Position numbers and translations under genes: made by a program. From Cognatitamlana onchidii (GTDB lineage Bacteria; Bacteroidota; Bacteroidia; Flavobacteriales; Flavobacteriaceae), in NCBI RefSeq assembly GCF_004804355.1, contig NZ_SRWZ01000002.1:124001-188000 (forward strand): a stretch of DNA of 64,000 nt, read 5' to 3'. Under the pieces are notes generated by a model that made no database searches, was not told where the DNA came from, and worked only from the letters and a program-made list of their open reading frames with translations. Below, piece by piece: positions 27,649-37,298 of the stretch; position 1 is the stretch's first letter; each line of letters begins with the position of its first letter.

Positions 27649-27671
27649 GTAGATATTAAACTATAAATAAG

Positions 27672-27812
27672 ATGTTATATAATAAAGAAAAGACAGCACC
27701 GAGAAAGCGTTCGTATAAGCATTTACATGTACATACCAGTAGTGAGCAAGTACATAGATTGCATAGGGAAGGAAGAGTTATGCTTAACGGAACACCAAAA
27801 AAATCAAAATAG
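27672..27812 (+). CDS. 46-residue basic protein between parE and parC
   Basis: This ORF has 46 codons. The product begins MLYNKEKTAPRKR and ends NGTPKKSK; it holds five His, ten Lys and six Arg with few acidic residues, so it is strongly basic. It has its own -7 element 23 bp upstream, and its TAG is three bases before the parC ATG at 27816, so the two are probably translated in tandem. I do not recognise the family. A nucleic-acid-binding role or a role in parC translation is suggested by charge and position. The clean codon usage and tight spacing argue for a real gene. Confidence 0.6.
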   Translation: MLYNKEKTAPRKRSYKHLHVHTSSEQVHRLHREGRVMLNGTPKKSK

Positions 27813-27815
27813 TTA

Positions 27816-30473
27816 ATGATTGAAGAAGGAGACGATTTAATTAACGAACAAGACGAGCCCAAAGAAACCATTACTCGTGTTACGGGGATGTATAAAGACT
27901 GGTTTTTAGATTATGCTTCGTACGTTATTTTAGAGCGTGCCGTTCCTGCAATTGAAGACGGGTTTAAACCTGTCCAGCGACGTATTATGCATTCCATGAA
28001 AGATTTAGATGATGGAAGGTATAATAAAGTGGCTAATATTGTTGGTCATACCATGCAATATCATCCTCACGGAGATGCTAGTATAGCCGATGCTATGGTG
28101 CAAATTGGTCAAAAAGACTTACTTATTGATACCCAAGGGAACTGGGGGAATATTTTAACTGGCGATCGTGCGGCAGCTTCACGTTATATAGAAGCGCGAA
28201 TTTCAAAGTTTGGTCTAGACGTAGTCTTTAATCCAAAGATTACGGAATGGCAAGCGAGTTATGATGGTAGAAGAAAAGAGCCCATTAACTTACCTGTTAT
28301 GTTTCCTCTTTTACTAGCACAAGGTGGTGAGGGTATTGCCGTTGGTTTGTCAACAAAAATTTTACCGCATAATTTTATTGAACTTATAGATGCTTCAATA
28401 AAGCACCTTCAAGGAAAGAAGTTTACACTTCTTCCCGATTTCCCAACTGCAGGTATTGCAGATTTCTCTGGGTATAACGATGGTTTAAGAGGTGGTAAAG
28501 TTCGTGTTCGTGCTAGAATTTCGCAGTTAGATAAGAACACATTGGTAATAAGTGAATTACCTTTTGGAACCACAACTTCATCATTAATAGATTCTATATT
28601 AAAGGCTAATGACAAAGGAAAAATAAAAGTAAAAAAAATAGAGGATAATACGGCTGCTGAGGTTGAGATTTTAGTGCATTTACCATCAGGACTGTCACCA
28701 GACAAAACCATAGATGCTTTATATGCCTTTACAAGTTGTGAGTCCTCCATTTCTCCGTTGGGTTGTGTTATAGAAGATAATAAGCCTCTGTTTATTGGAG
28801 TCTCAGAAATGTTGAGAAGAAGTACGGATAATACAGTACAGCTTTTAAAGCAAGAGCTCGAAATTAAATTAAGGGAGTTTGAAGAGCAGTGGCATTTTGC
28901 GTCATTAGAGCGTATTTTCATTGAAAATCGAATTTATCGCGACATAGAAGAGGAAGAGACATGGGAAGGGGTAATTGCTGCTATCGATAACGGACTAAAG
29001 CCTTACATTAAGCATTTAAAGCGCGCTGTTACCGAAGATGATATAGTACGACTAACGGAAATACGGATTAAACGTATCTCAAAATTCGATATTGATAAAG
29101 CACAACAAAAAATAGACGCTTTAGAAGAACAAATAGCTGAGATAAGACATCATTTAGAAAATCTTGTAGATTATGCCATTGCATATTTTCAAAGACTAAA
29201 AAAGGACTACGGAGAAGGGCGCGAACGTAAAACTGAGATAAGAACTTTCGATGATGTCGATGCCACCAAGGTGGTTATTCGAAATACCAAGCTTTATGTA
29301 AATCGAGCCGAAGGGTTTATAGGAACTTCGCTTAGACGAGATGAGTACGTTGGAGACTGCAGTGATATTGATGATATAATCGTTTTTACTAAAGAAGGAA
29401 AAATGATGGTAACAAAAGTAGATGCAAAGACTTTTATCGGGAAAGATATCATTTATGTTGCCGTTTTTAAGAAAAAAGATAAGCGAACTATCTACAATAT
29501 GATTTATAGAGATGGAAGGGGCGGACCTTCCTATATAAAGCGTTTTGCGGTTACTAGTATCACTAGAGATAGAGAATATGATTTAACCAATGGGAATAAG
29601 GGCTCGGTTTGTTTATATTTTTCGGCAAATCCTAATGGAGAGGCCGAAGTCGTAACCGTAAATCTTAGACAGGCAGGTAGTATTAAAAAATTGAAATGGG
29701 ATATTGATTTTGCCGATATTTTAATAAAGGGAAGAGTATCTAAGGGGAATTTAGTCACTAAATATCCGGTTAAGCGTGTTGAGTTAAAGGAAAAAGGAGT
29801 TTCCACCTTAAAACCTAGAAAAATTTGGTTTGATGAAACTGTACAGCGTATTAATGTCGATGGTCGAGGAGAGCTCATTGGAGAGTTTAGGGGAGAGGAT
29901 AAGCTACTTATTATTACGCAGTCTGGAATGGTAAAAACGGTAACGCCCGAAGTGACCATGCATTTTGATGATGATATGCTTGTGTTGGAAAAGTGGGTGC
30001 CAAAAAAGCCAATATCAGTAGTTTATTATAATGGAGAAAAGGAGTTGTACTATGTTAAGCGCTTTTTAATCGAGCAAGAAGGTAGAGAGGAATCATTTAT
30101 TTCTGATCATCCAAATTCGCAGTTAGAAATTGTTTCAACAGATTGGAGACCTATGGCAGAAGTGGTATACGCCAAAGAACGGGGTAAAGACCGCAAAGAT
30201 AATCTCGAGATAAATCTAGAAGAGTTTATAGCCATTAAAGGAATCACCGCTTTAGGAAATCAACTTACCAAGGAAAAGATTAATCAAGTTAATTTGTTAG
30301 ATCCGCTGCCGTATGATGCTCCAGAGGAGGTACATGCAGATGACCTAGAGGTGGTTGATGAGAAAGAGGTGTCTTCAGAATCAATTGAAAGTGAATCTAA
30401 AAGTTCTAGTACTAGTTCAGATGTTCCTGATGAAACAAAAAATGATGATGAGGGGCAGATAACATTATTCTAG
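27816..30473 (+). CDS. parC: DNA topoisomerase IV subunit A
   Basis: An 885-residue type IIA topoisomerase cleavage subunit. The winged-helix/tower core begins FLDYASYVILERAVPAIEDGFKPVQRRIMHSM, and the catalytic tyrosine lies in AASRYIEARISKFG (about Tyr126). A coiled-coil tower (around 430-470) and C-terminal beta-pinwheel blades follow. The extreme C-terminus is a Ser/Asp/Glu-rich tail (from about 850) ending in QITLF, which fits the QLxLF-type pentapeptide that binds the DNA polymerase sliding clamp. With ParE it decatenates chromosomes. The terminator at 30513-30545 closes the operon. Confidence 0.93.
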   Translation: MIEEGDDLINEQDEPKETITRVTGMYKDWFLDYASYVILERAVPAIEDGFKPVQRRIMHSMKDLDDGRYNKVANIVGHTMQYHPHGDASIADAMVQIGQKDLLIDTQGNWGNILTGDRAAASRYIEARISKFGLDVVFNPKITEWQASYDGRRKEPINLPVMFPLLLAQGGEGIAVGLSTKILPHNFIELIDASIKHLQGKKFTLLPDFPTAGIADFSGYNDGLRGGKVRVRARISQLDKNTLVISELPFGTTTSSLIDSILKANDKGKIKVKKIEDNTAAEVEILVHLPSGLSPDKTIDALYAFTSCESSISPLGCVIEDNKPLFIGVSEMLRRSTDNTVQLLKQELEIKLREFEEQWHFASLERIFIENRIYRDIEEEETWEGVIAAIDNGLKPYIKHLKRAVTEDDIVRLTEIRIKRISKFDIDKAQQKIDALEEQIAEIRHHLENLVDYAIAYFQRLKKDYGEGRERKTEIRTFDDVDATKVVIRNTKLYVNRAEGFIGTSLRRDEYVGDCSDIDDIIVFTKEGKMMVTKVDAKTFIGKDIIYVAVFKKKDKRTIYNMIYRDGRGGPSYIKRFAVTSITRDREYDLTNGNKGSVCLYFSANPNGEAEVVTVNLRQAGSIKKLKWDIDFADILIKGRVSKGNLVTKYPVKRVELKEKGVSTLKPRKIWFDETVQRINVDGRGELIGEFRGEDKLLIITQSGMVKTVTPEVTMHFDDDMLVLEKWVPKKPISVVYYNGEKELYYVKRFLIEQEGREESFISDHPNSQLEIVSTDWRPMAEVVYAKERGKDRKDNLEINLEEFIAIKGITALGNQLTKEKINQVNLLDPLPYDAPEEVHADDLEVVDEKEVSSESIESESKSSSTSSDVPDETKNDDEGQITLF

Positions 30474-30512
30474 GGTATTATATTGTGCTAAGAGCAAAAC
30501 AATGGAGAAAAT

Positions 30513-30545
30513 AAAAGGTGAACCGAAGTTAGGTTCACCTTTTTT
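30513..30545. terminator. Bidirectional terminator after parC
   Basis: AAAAGGTGAACC (30513-30524) pairs with GGTTCACCTTTTT (30532-30544) around a 7-base loop; flanking A- and T-runs serve both parC and the convergent CarboxypepD_reg gene. Confidence 0.88.
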
Positions 30546-30557
30546 AATTAAACTAAT

Positions 30558-31820
30558 TTAAGTCCGCTTCAATTGTTTCTGGATTTTTTTAATCGCAGAT
30601 TCTATAGATTTTTCAGGTTCAATAATGTTGTATGCTCCCCAAAATCTTGGATCCGAGAAGCCAGAAGCTTTTTCACTTAAAATAGTACTTGGTCTAATCA
30701 ATTGCCTTTTTACACTTGCAAGCTTTTGATTATTAATTTGCCAGTCAGTTACTGCCATCTCGCTATTCAATGTATAGCTGCTGTTAAATAGTTTGCCTTT
30801 CCAGTTTACTTTAAAAGTTAAGGTTATGTTACTGTAGGCATAATACCATTTGTCGTCTTTAATTCTGTAATTAACCCTGTAGCTGGCTTCGGTGGGGTAT
30901 ACATCAACTTTCTTAGGCTTTTTACGCACATACATTCTGCTAGAAAGTGTTTTATTTGACACATCCAAACTATAAACAGCGCTAGTTAATGCTCTTGTTT
31001 CAGCATCAATATAAAGTTTTCCAAAGTACAATGGGGTATTATAATCTTCCTTTTGTTTAAAACCTATAACATAGATTAATCGATTGTTTATTTGCGTGGA
31101 GTTCTCAAACTGAAACTTATAAAGTGGTAAATCATCTTCAGTAAATATATACTCAGGATATTTTATCATGTCTGTATACAAATTACTAAATGGACCTCCT
31201 TGAAGTTTTAAAGCTAAGGTGTCTAGTTTAGTATAATTTGTGTTTTTTCTTGCCTTTATAAGCTCGATGTTATCATTCCTATAATCGAAGTAAGGTTGCT
31301 TATGAATTTTAACAACAGCTTCAGACAAAGAGGCGTTCTTACGTCGTTTTTTAATTGTTTCTCTGTAAAAAGCTGTCATAAGCGTATTTTCTTTGGTATA
31401 CGCATTACCTTTTTTCTTAAGAGCTTCCAATACGATGTCTTTAGCATCAATGTTTGTACTTATAATACTAATTTCATTCAAAGTTGTAACAACTGGATTT
31501 AAAACTATTTCTTTAAGTTTATCCATAGCAGAAATATTAAATTCCTTCTTTTCGAAGCCTAAATGTGAAACTATTATGGTTTCTGCTAATAAGCGTTCTG
31601 GAATTTTAATGAGGAATTCGCCTTCAGTATTTGTAACGGTACTAATGTTTGAATTATTTACTACAACATCAGTAAAAACTAATGGCTTTTTGGATTGTGC
31701 ATCCACAACTTTTCCTTTAAGTTCTGTGAACGCTTCGTCAGTTTGAGCTAAAAGCGTACTTGGAAAAACCAAAGCAAACAGAAAGACACAACCTAAACTT
31801 AAAAGGGCTAAATTTTTCAT
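30558..31820 (-). CDS. CarboxypepD_reg-like domain secreted protein
   Basis: I take the ATG at 31820 as start (420 residues, MKNLALLSLGCVFLFALVFP...); the upstream in-frame TTG would add six basic residues. After the signal peptide (cleavage near LLAQ) residues 28-110 form a CarboxypepD_reg-like (transthyretin-like) domain, TELKGKVVDAQSKKPLVFTDVVV. The remaining 300 residues contain RETIKKRRKNASLSEAVVKIHKQPY and beta-rich segments such as LIYVIGFKQKE and LYFGKLYIDAETRALTSAVYSLDV, a layout common in flavobacterial envelope proteins related to DUF5686-type barrels but without an evident barrel. Function unknown; probably periplasmic or outer-membrane associated. Confidence 0.8.
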   Translation of the reverse strand: MKNLALLSLGCVFLFALVFPSTLLAQTDEAFTELKGKVVDAQSKKPLVFTDVVVNNSNISTVTNTEGEFLIKIPERLLAETIIVSHLGFEKKEFNISAMDKLKEIVLNPVVTTLNEISIISTNIDAKDIVLEALKKKGNAYTKENTLMTAFYRETIKKRRKNASLSEAVVKIHKQPYFDYRNDNIELIKARKNTNYTKLDTLALKLQGGPFSNLYTDMIKYPEYIFTEDDLPLYKFQFENSTQINNRLIYVIGFKQKEDYNTPLYFGKLYIDAETRALTSAVYSLDVSNKTLSSRMYVRKKPKKVDVYPTEASYRVNYRIKDDKWYYAYSNITLTFKVNWKGKLFNSSYTLNSEMAVTDWQINNQKLASVKRQLIRPSTILSEKASGFSDPRFWGAYNIIEPEKSIESAIKKIQKQLKRT

Positions 31821-31952
31821 GACTTTTTCTTTTTTCAACTATGGCTTTAATTTACGAAATTTTGTTTTAATAGTCTAATTTTTAACTAATTGCAAAAGTT
31901 AAAAAAAACTTAATATTTGGGTTTTTTAAGCTTTTTTTGTTGTCGGCTTTTT

Positions 31953-33743
31953 TTAGTACGAATTGTCAGTTAATGTTTTCATAAAAGCAATAATGGCTTT
32001 TTGTTCATCATCAGATAACTCTAAATTATCAAAAGGTAAGGTTTGTAATGGTATGTCAAATCCTAATCCAGCGCCACCACCTCTGTTATAAAAATCCATT
32101 ACTTGTTCTAAAGTTTGATAAACACCATTGTGCATGTATGGGGCTGTTTTTTCAATGTTCCTTATGGTAGGTGTTTTAAAAGCTCCTTTTCTTTCTATTG
32201 TTTTAAGAACATGGTATCTGCCAAAATCGTCATCTAGTGTTATATTTTTACTGGTATTGGGTACGCCAATTATTTCTAATTCGGTATCTGTAAAATTTGG
32301 AGGAACAGTTCCATTAAACAATGGTGGAAAATGACATGTTGCGCATGCAGCCTTTCCCATAAACAAGTTAAAACCTCTTTTTTCAACCTTGGTAAGTGAA
32401 TTTTCGGTCTTATTTATATTTTTATCAAATTTTGAATTGAAAGGGCTTAATGTTCTTACATAAGAGGCTATGGCATGCCGTATATTGAATTCATCTCTTT
32501 GATTTCTATAAAGGGAATCTAAAGCGACTTTATAGCTTGGGGTCGATTTTACCCTAGCAACAATAGAATCTGTAGACATATTAAATTCGTCATGATTATT
32601 AATAACCCCAATAATTTGCCCCTCCAAACTTCCCATTCTGGCATCCATAAAGTATAGCTGCTGATATGCAGCATACGTTAAAGTGGGCGAATTTCGTTTT
32701 TGTCTGCTATCAAAAGTTACCCTACCATCGCTAAAAGCCTTGTCTTGAATGTGGCATGAAGCACATGACATATTTTTAGATTTAGATAGATTATTATCAT
32801 TAAATAAGGTTTTTCCAAATTGTATTTTTTTTGTCAAAAGCGTCGTATCACTCTTATAATCACTGAAAAAATCTACGTTTAATGCGTCCTTTGAAAACAG
32901 AGATGATAACGTGTTTGATAGGGCTAGATTAAAAGGAAATACAATATTCCAATCGTTTTGTGTATCAACCAAAAGCTCTAATTGTGGGTGAATATGGTTT
33001 TGAATAAAGGCATAACGATCAAAGCTATCAAAATCATTTTGTAGAGCTGTTTTGGCCTTGTCAAAGGCATTAACAAGGTTATTATATAGAGCTTTACATT
33101 TAAATTTATCACTATTTAATTCAACGATTTTCTCAAGGGTTTCGTAGCAGAATATACTTTCATCCAAGGATTGACTAAGTACAGGTGAATCAAACCCTGT
33201 TATTCCTGTAGTAGCAATTCTAACAATTTGGTTGCGCAATAGCCATATAATGTGGTAATCTTTTAAATTGATAGAGGTGTTTTTTTCAATAAGCTTAAGT
33301 CTACTGCTCGTTATCTTAACCGTTTCAGCAAGTCTTAAAGAATCTATTGGCTGTTCATGAAGCATCTCTTCAATAACCTGAAACCCGAAAGGGTTTCTTA
33401 TTTTAATATCGGTTGGGTCTTCTTCATGAACTTGAAGAATATTTGGGGCATTTAGAGATTTATAGTTGTTTTGATCTATAAAGGCTAAAACAGGCTCCAG
33501 GTGTTTAAAATGTTTGCGAGCCTTTTTATAGTAATCAAGTTTAACGTTTCCTTGATTATTGATAGAATCAAGAGATTTAATACATTGATTTATGTCTGAT
33601 AAAAAGAGCGTTTCAATAGTTTCTTCATTATAGCCGATTTTATTTTTTTCAGCATCCCTCTTGCAAGCGATTGTAGAAAAAAGCAAAAGACATATACTAT
33701 ATGTATATGCCTTAGCTTTTACTTTTAATAAGATTGTATTCAT
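31953..33743 (-). CDS. Di-haem cytochrome c peroxidase / MauG family protein with long N-terminal extension
   Basis: About 596 residues. The ATG at 33743 is preferred to the TTG just before it; the lipoprotein-type signal ends at Cys27 or so (FSTIAC). Residues 28-300 are a helical extension with no clear family. Residues 300-597 are a di-haem peroxidase domain with two c-type sites, CASCH and CATCH, a MauG-like GKTLF..FSDG segment, and KTPTIRNIEKTAPYMHNGVYQTLEQVMDFYNRGG near the C-terminus. It would reduce peroxide or oxidise a protein substrate in the periplasm. The start nearly touches the TAA of the upstream PhoX-like gene, so the two are translationally coupled. Confidence 0.88.
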   Translation of the reverse strand: MNTILLKVKAKAYTYSICLLLFSTIACKRDAEKNKIGYNEETIETLFLSDINQCIKSLDSINNQGNVKLDYYKKARKHFKHLEPVLAFIDQNNYKSLNAPNILQVHEEDPTDIKIRNPFGFQVIEEMLHEQPIDSLRLAETVKITSSRLKLIEKNTSINLKDYHIIWLLRNQIVRIATTGITGFDSPVLSQSLDESIFCYETLEKIVELNSDKFKCKALYNNLVNAFDKAKTALQNDFDSFDRYAFIQNHIHPQLELLVDTQNDWNIVFPFNLALSNTLSSLFSKDALNVDFFSDYKSDTTLLTKKIQFGKTLFNDNNLSKSKNMSCASCHIQDKAFSDGRVTFDSRQKRNSPTLTYAAYQQLYFMDARMGSLEGQIIGVINNHDEFNMSTDSIVARVKSTPSYKVALDSLYRNQRDEFNIRHAIASYVRTLSPFNSKFDKNINKTENSLTKVEKRGFNLFMGKAACATCHFPPLFNGTVPPNFTDTELEIIGVPNTSKNITLDDDFGRYHVLKTIERKGAFKTPTIRNIEKTAPYMHNGVYQTLEQVMDFYNRGGGAGLGFDIPLQTLPFDNLELSDDEQKAIIAFMKTLTDNSY

Positions 33744-33746
33744 CAA

Positions 33747-35288
33747 TTATCTTTCTAATCCAGTAATTACATGTAAAACAGAACCTTCTTTTCTTGAGTT
33801 GTAAGCAGAGTTGGCATTTACATCGGTAAAAGCAGAACCATCTGCAGGTTCCCAACCGTGGTTTTGGGTAATTAATAAAAAGGTGTTTTTTCCATTTTTG
33901 ACAGTTTCTGTTATATCAATCATCCCTGTTAACTCCCATCTTCTATCAGTAGTGCCATATCCGGCCGTTGCAGCAGCATCTTGGTCGCATTCCAATACAG
34001 TTTTTACAGTTCCTGTTGATAGGTTGTATTGGTATAGCTTTGCATAGCCAATTATATCAGGGTTTAATGATGCATATCCATTAGGGTCTTCTTGAATATA
34101 TGCAAAGTTTTCTGTAACAAGAATATTGTCAGGTGAATGGAAGCCATCTGCCTTGCCACCTTCTTTATCGGCATCTAAAACACAGGTTATTTTTGCAGGG
34201 CCTGTAGGGTCTGTGTCATTTAAAACAACTTTGTAAATTCGTCCAAGTCTGGTACCCTTATTAATTAAATCTGGTTTGTCTCTGCCAGTTACAGCAAAAT
34301 AAATTTCTCTTTGATTGGCTGCCGAACCACGTCTCCAATCTATATCCTCAAGCCTAGAGAAGCCCATAACGCCTTTACTTTTTGCTTCGGCATCTAATAA
34401 GCTAATTTCGGTTTCTTCTAATTCAATAAAATCGGCATTATACTCTGTGCCTTCAACCATGTCCATTTCAAAGTCAATTCCAGCCGATGTTACTCGTAAC
34501 CCGTATAGTTTTCCTCTGCTAAAATCACCTCGACTACCAACATACATTCCAAGTTGACCCGATGGCACTGAATTGTCTGAATGGTCATCACCTATAAATA
34601 CAACAGTTTTGTCGGAGTATGCATCTTTACCAATTACAACGGCGTTTTCTGTTGACCATTGTCCTAATTTAGGAAGCATAATAGCACTACTAGCATTTTG
34701 AGCTGATTTATAAGGGTTGGTAGCAAAAACACCTTTTGATGAGCCTCCCCATTCACCACCAGACAAATAAACGGGGCCAAAGCCGTGTTCTTCAGGAGTT
34801 ACTAAGGAACCTGAACATTGCGCTGTAAACGCAGTGGCAAAAGCATTTAAAATATATTCACCATGCAGTGGTTGTAAATCTTTGTTTAACTTGATTCTTG
34901 CTATAGAATAATCTGCTTCAATATTATTGATAAGCGTGAATGTGCCGTCCCCCTCAGCTAATAAGCCGGCACCATCGGCCATTGAGCCATAAACAAAATT
35001 TGGGGTGCTTTCAAGAACGTCTTCAGACGATAAGATTGGAGTAACCTCAATATTAGAAAAAGCAGGATCTACTTTTAATAAGTTTGGGGTAGCAGATGCG
35101 GTTAAAGGAATCAACTCAGAAATTGTTAGATCCTGACCATCTTTTCCGTTTTCACCATCTTTACCATCAGCACCGTCCTTACCATCGATACCGTTTATAC
35201 CGTCTTCTCCATCTTCACAGCTGTAAAAAACCATACTGCCAGCTGTAAGTGCGGTTAGTATCATAAAAAGTTTAAGAAATTTTTTCAT
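33747..35288 (-). CDS. Collagen-like PhoX/DUF839-type lipoprotein
   Basis: A 513-residue lipoprotein with signal MKKFLKLFMILTALTAGSMVFYSC. Directly after the lipid cysteine come nine Gly-X-Y triplets (GEDGINGIDGKDGADGKDG and on to GQD), a short collagen-like stalk. The remaining 450 residues resemble the DUF839/PhoX beta-propeller: GFSRLEDIDWRRGSA, EIYFAVTGRD, ADGFHSPDNILVTENFAYIQED. PhoX enzymes are Ca/Fe-dependent phosphatases, but I cannot confirm catalytic ligands. It is the first gene of a two-gene operon with the di-haem peroxidase. A surface enzyme or binding protein held off the membrane by the stalk is a plausible model. Confidence 0.8.
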   Translation of the reverse strand: MKKFLKLFMILTALTAGSMVFYSCEDGEDGINGIDGKDGADGKDGENGKDGQDLTISELIPLTASATPNLLKVDPAFSNIEVTPILSSEDVLESTPNFVYGSMADGAGLLAEGDGTFTLINNIEADYSIARIKLNKDLQPLHGEYILNAFATAFTAQCSGSLVTPEEHGFGPVYLSGGEWGGSSKGVFATNPYKSAQNASSAIMLPKLGQWSTENAVVIGKDAYSDKTVVFIGDDHSDNSVPSGQLGMYVGSRGDFSRGKLYGLRVTSAGIDFEMDMVEGTEYNADFIELEETEISLLDAEAKSKGVMGFSRLEDIDWRRGSAANQREIYFAVTGRDKPDLINKGTRLGRIYKVVLNDTDPTGPAKITCVLDADKEGGKADGFHSPDNILVTENFAYIQEDPNGYASLNPDIIGYAKLYQYNLSTGTVKTVLECDQDAAATAGYGTTDRRWELTGMIDITETVKNGKNTFLLITQNHGWEPADGSAFTDVNANSAYNSRKEGSVLHVITGLER

Positions 35289-35323
35289 AATTTAATAGAA
35301 TATTTTTTGGTTATTATTTGCTT

Positions 35324-35331
35324 CAAAATTA
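35324..35331 (-). promoter_or_regulatory. -7 element of the PhoX-like/peroxidase operon
   Basis: CAAAATTA on the plus strand reads TAATTTTG on the minus strand, an exact TAnnTTTG, 36 bases upstream of the ATG at 35288. Confidence 0.5.
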
Positions 35332-35554
35332 TTGCTAGGATTTCATAAACTTGTTAACTGAGTGATGCGCTTTTATTAATTGAGAGTTATAAAAAAGTTA
35401 ACCAGTTTAATAATTTATTATGTCAATTTTGTTCTTGTAGGGCATATGTTATCAGAGTATTTACAAAAGGTTATTGGAGAATAAATTTCTTAACTTATTT
35501 TTTAGATTTCTAGAATAAGAATAGCTGTATATTTACAAGGTTTTAAAAAGATAT

Positions 35555-37165
35555 ATGCAGATAAATCAACTTCCGTTTCATGAAACAGGTTTTTTTTCAA
35601 CATTGATTTGTGATTATTTAAACGAAAAACCAGAATTAAAACCTTTATATAATCGTTTTCCAAGTTTAGAAAACTTTAAATCTCAAATCGCTGAAAAAAC
35701 TAAGTCTTTTAATAAAGAGTCAAGAGATGTATTGGTGTCATCGGTTTTAGCGCAATATGAAAATGTTAAGGCCTCAGGCATTACAATACAGAATATTGAA
35801 AGTTTAAAGGATAAAAAAACGTTTACCATTACTACTGGTCATCAACTAAATTTATTTACTGGTCCTCTATATTTCATATACAAGATTGTGTCGACAATAA
35901 ACCTCTCGGAACAATTAAAAGTGCGTTACCCTGATTATAATTTTGTACCTGTATATTGGATGGCGACGGAAGATCATGATTTTGAAGAAATAAATTATTT
36001 TAATTTTAAAGGAAAGAAGGTACAATGGAACAGGTTTGCGAGTGGGGCCGTAGGTGAATTATCTAATGAGGGCTTGGAAGCTGTGTTTGAGGTGTTTTCT
36101 GAAGAATTAGGCCACTCTAAAAATGCCCAACACATTCGCTTGTTGTTTCAAGAAGCTTATTTAAATCATTCTAATTTGGCACAGGCCACTAGGTATATTG
36201 CCAACGAGCTGTTTAAGGCTTTTGGTTTGGTAATTATAGATGCCAATAATTCTGAGTTAAAGAGGTTATTCGTACCTTTTATGAAGGATGAACTTACAGA
36301 GCATATATCCTATAGGGCCGTTACAGATACCAATAAGGTGATTGAAAAACTGTCCTCTGATTACAAAGTTCAGGTTAACCCACGTTACATTAACTTATTT
36401 TATTTATCAGAAGGTTTAAGGGAACGTATTGTTTACGAAGATGGTATATACAAAGTTTTAAATAGTGATATTCAATGGAATGAAGAAGTTTTATTGGAGC
36501 ATCTAGAGCTTAAGCCTGAGTGCTTTTCGCCAAATGTGGTGATGAGACCTTTATATCAAGAGGTTATTTTGCCTAATCTTTGTTATATTGGAGGTGGAGG
36601 TGAGCTGTCTTATTGGTTGCAATTAAAATCTACTTTTAACGCGGTACATGTGCCTTTCCCTATTTTGTTACTTAGGAATTCTGTTTTGCTTGAGTCTGGA
36701 GGTCAGAAGAAAAAGCGTGAGAATTTAGCAATTTCTTATTCGGACTTGTTCTTAAACAGACATGCATTGATAAATAAAAAAGTGCGGGAAATATCGAATA
36801 TTAATATAGATTTCTCATCCCAGAAAGAGCACTTAAAGCAACAATTTACGGAACTTTTTAAAATAGCTGAAGTCACGGATGCATCCTTTGTAGGAGCCGT
36901 AAAAGCGCAAGAAGTTAAGCAATTAAAAGGACTTGAAAAGTTGGAAAAAAGATTGCTTCAGGCTCAGAAGAAAACCTTGTCCGATAAGGTTTATCGAATG
37001 ACGGAGCTTCAAAATCAATTATTTCCGAATCAAAGTTTACAAGAACGAAGTGTAAACTTTTCTGAGTTTTATTTAGAATATGGTGATGCCTTAATAGATT
37101 CTTTGATAAAGAATTTAGACCCTTTAAGTGGCAACTTTACAATCTTAACTATGGATGGGCTTTAA
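35555..37165 (+). CDS. bshC: Bacillithiol biosynthesis cysteine-adding enzyme BshC
   Basis: A 536-residue protein matching BshC from MQINQLPFHETGFFSTLICDYL to the C-terminal SGNFTILTMDGL. Family segments include FTITTGHQLNLFTGPLYFIYKI, VPVYWMATEDHDFEEINYF, and GGGGELSYWLQLKSTF. BshC adds cysteine to glucosaminyl-malate, the last step of bacillithiol synthesis, so this organism likely uses bacillithiol as its low-molecular-weight thiol. A coiled-coil segment lies around residues 420-500. It is not beside other bsh genes here. Confidence 0.95.
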   Translation: MQINQLPFHETGFFSTLICDYLNEKPELKPLYNRFPSLENFKSQIAEKTKSFNKESRDVLVSSVLAQYENVKASGITIQNIESLKDKKTFTITTGHQLNLFTGPLYFIYKIVSTINLSEQLKVRYPDYNFVPVYWMATEDHDFEEINYFNFKGKKVQWNRFASGAVGELSNEGLEAVFEVFSEELGHSKNAQHIRLLFQEAYLNHSNLAQATRYIANELFKAFGLVIIDANNSELKRLFVPFMKDELTEHISYRAVTDTNKVIEKLSSDYKVQVNPRYINLFYLSEGLRERIVYEDGIYKVLNSDIQWNEEVLLEHLELKPECFSPNVVMRPLYQEVILPNLCYIGGGGELSYWLQLKSTFNAVHVPFPILLLRNSVLLESGGQKKKRENLAISYSDLFLNRHALINKKVREISNINIDFSSQKEHLKQQFTELFKIAEVTDASFVGAVKAQEVKQLKGLEKLEKRLLQAQKKTLSDKVYRMTELQNQLFPNQSLQERSVNFSEFYLEYGDALIDSLIKNLDPLSGNFTILTMDGL

Positions 37166-37287
37166 AAAGCATATGTTGTATGCTGAAAACTGCAATAAGA
37201 ATAAAACCTTGAGCCCATTTTAAACAAGATGTTTTAAATTTAATTAAAATTCTTTTTGCTGATATTCGCCAATATAAAATCAATTCC

Positions 37288-37295
37288 TATTTTTG
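37288..37295 (+). promoter_or_regulatory. -7 element abutting the guaA start
   Basis: TATTTTTG, exact TAnnTTTG, ends 3 bases before the ATG at 37299, so a normal start point would coincide with the ATG and give a leaderless message. The in-frame TTG at 37293 lies inside the element. Confidence 0.65.
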
Positions 37296-37298
37296 CGC

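Noticed and set aside
28409-28921. 170-codon minus-strand ORF inside parC
   Set aside because: Fully antisense to a conserved ParC core; Ser-rich low-information product.
29531-29959. 142-codon minus-strand ORF inside parC
   Set aside because: Antisense shadow of the ParC pinwheel region; no start context or family.
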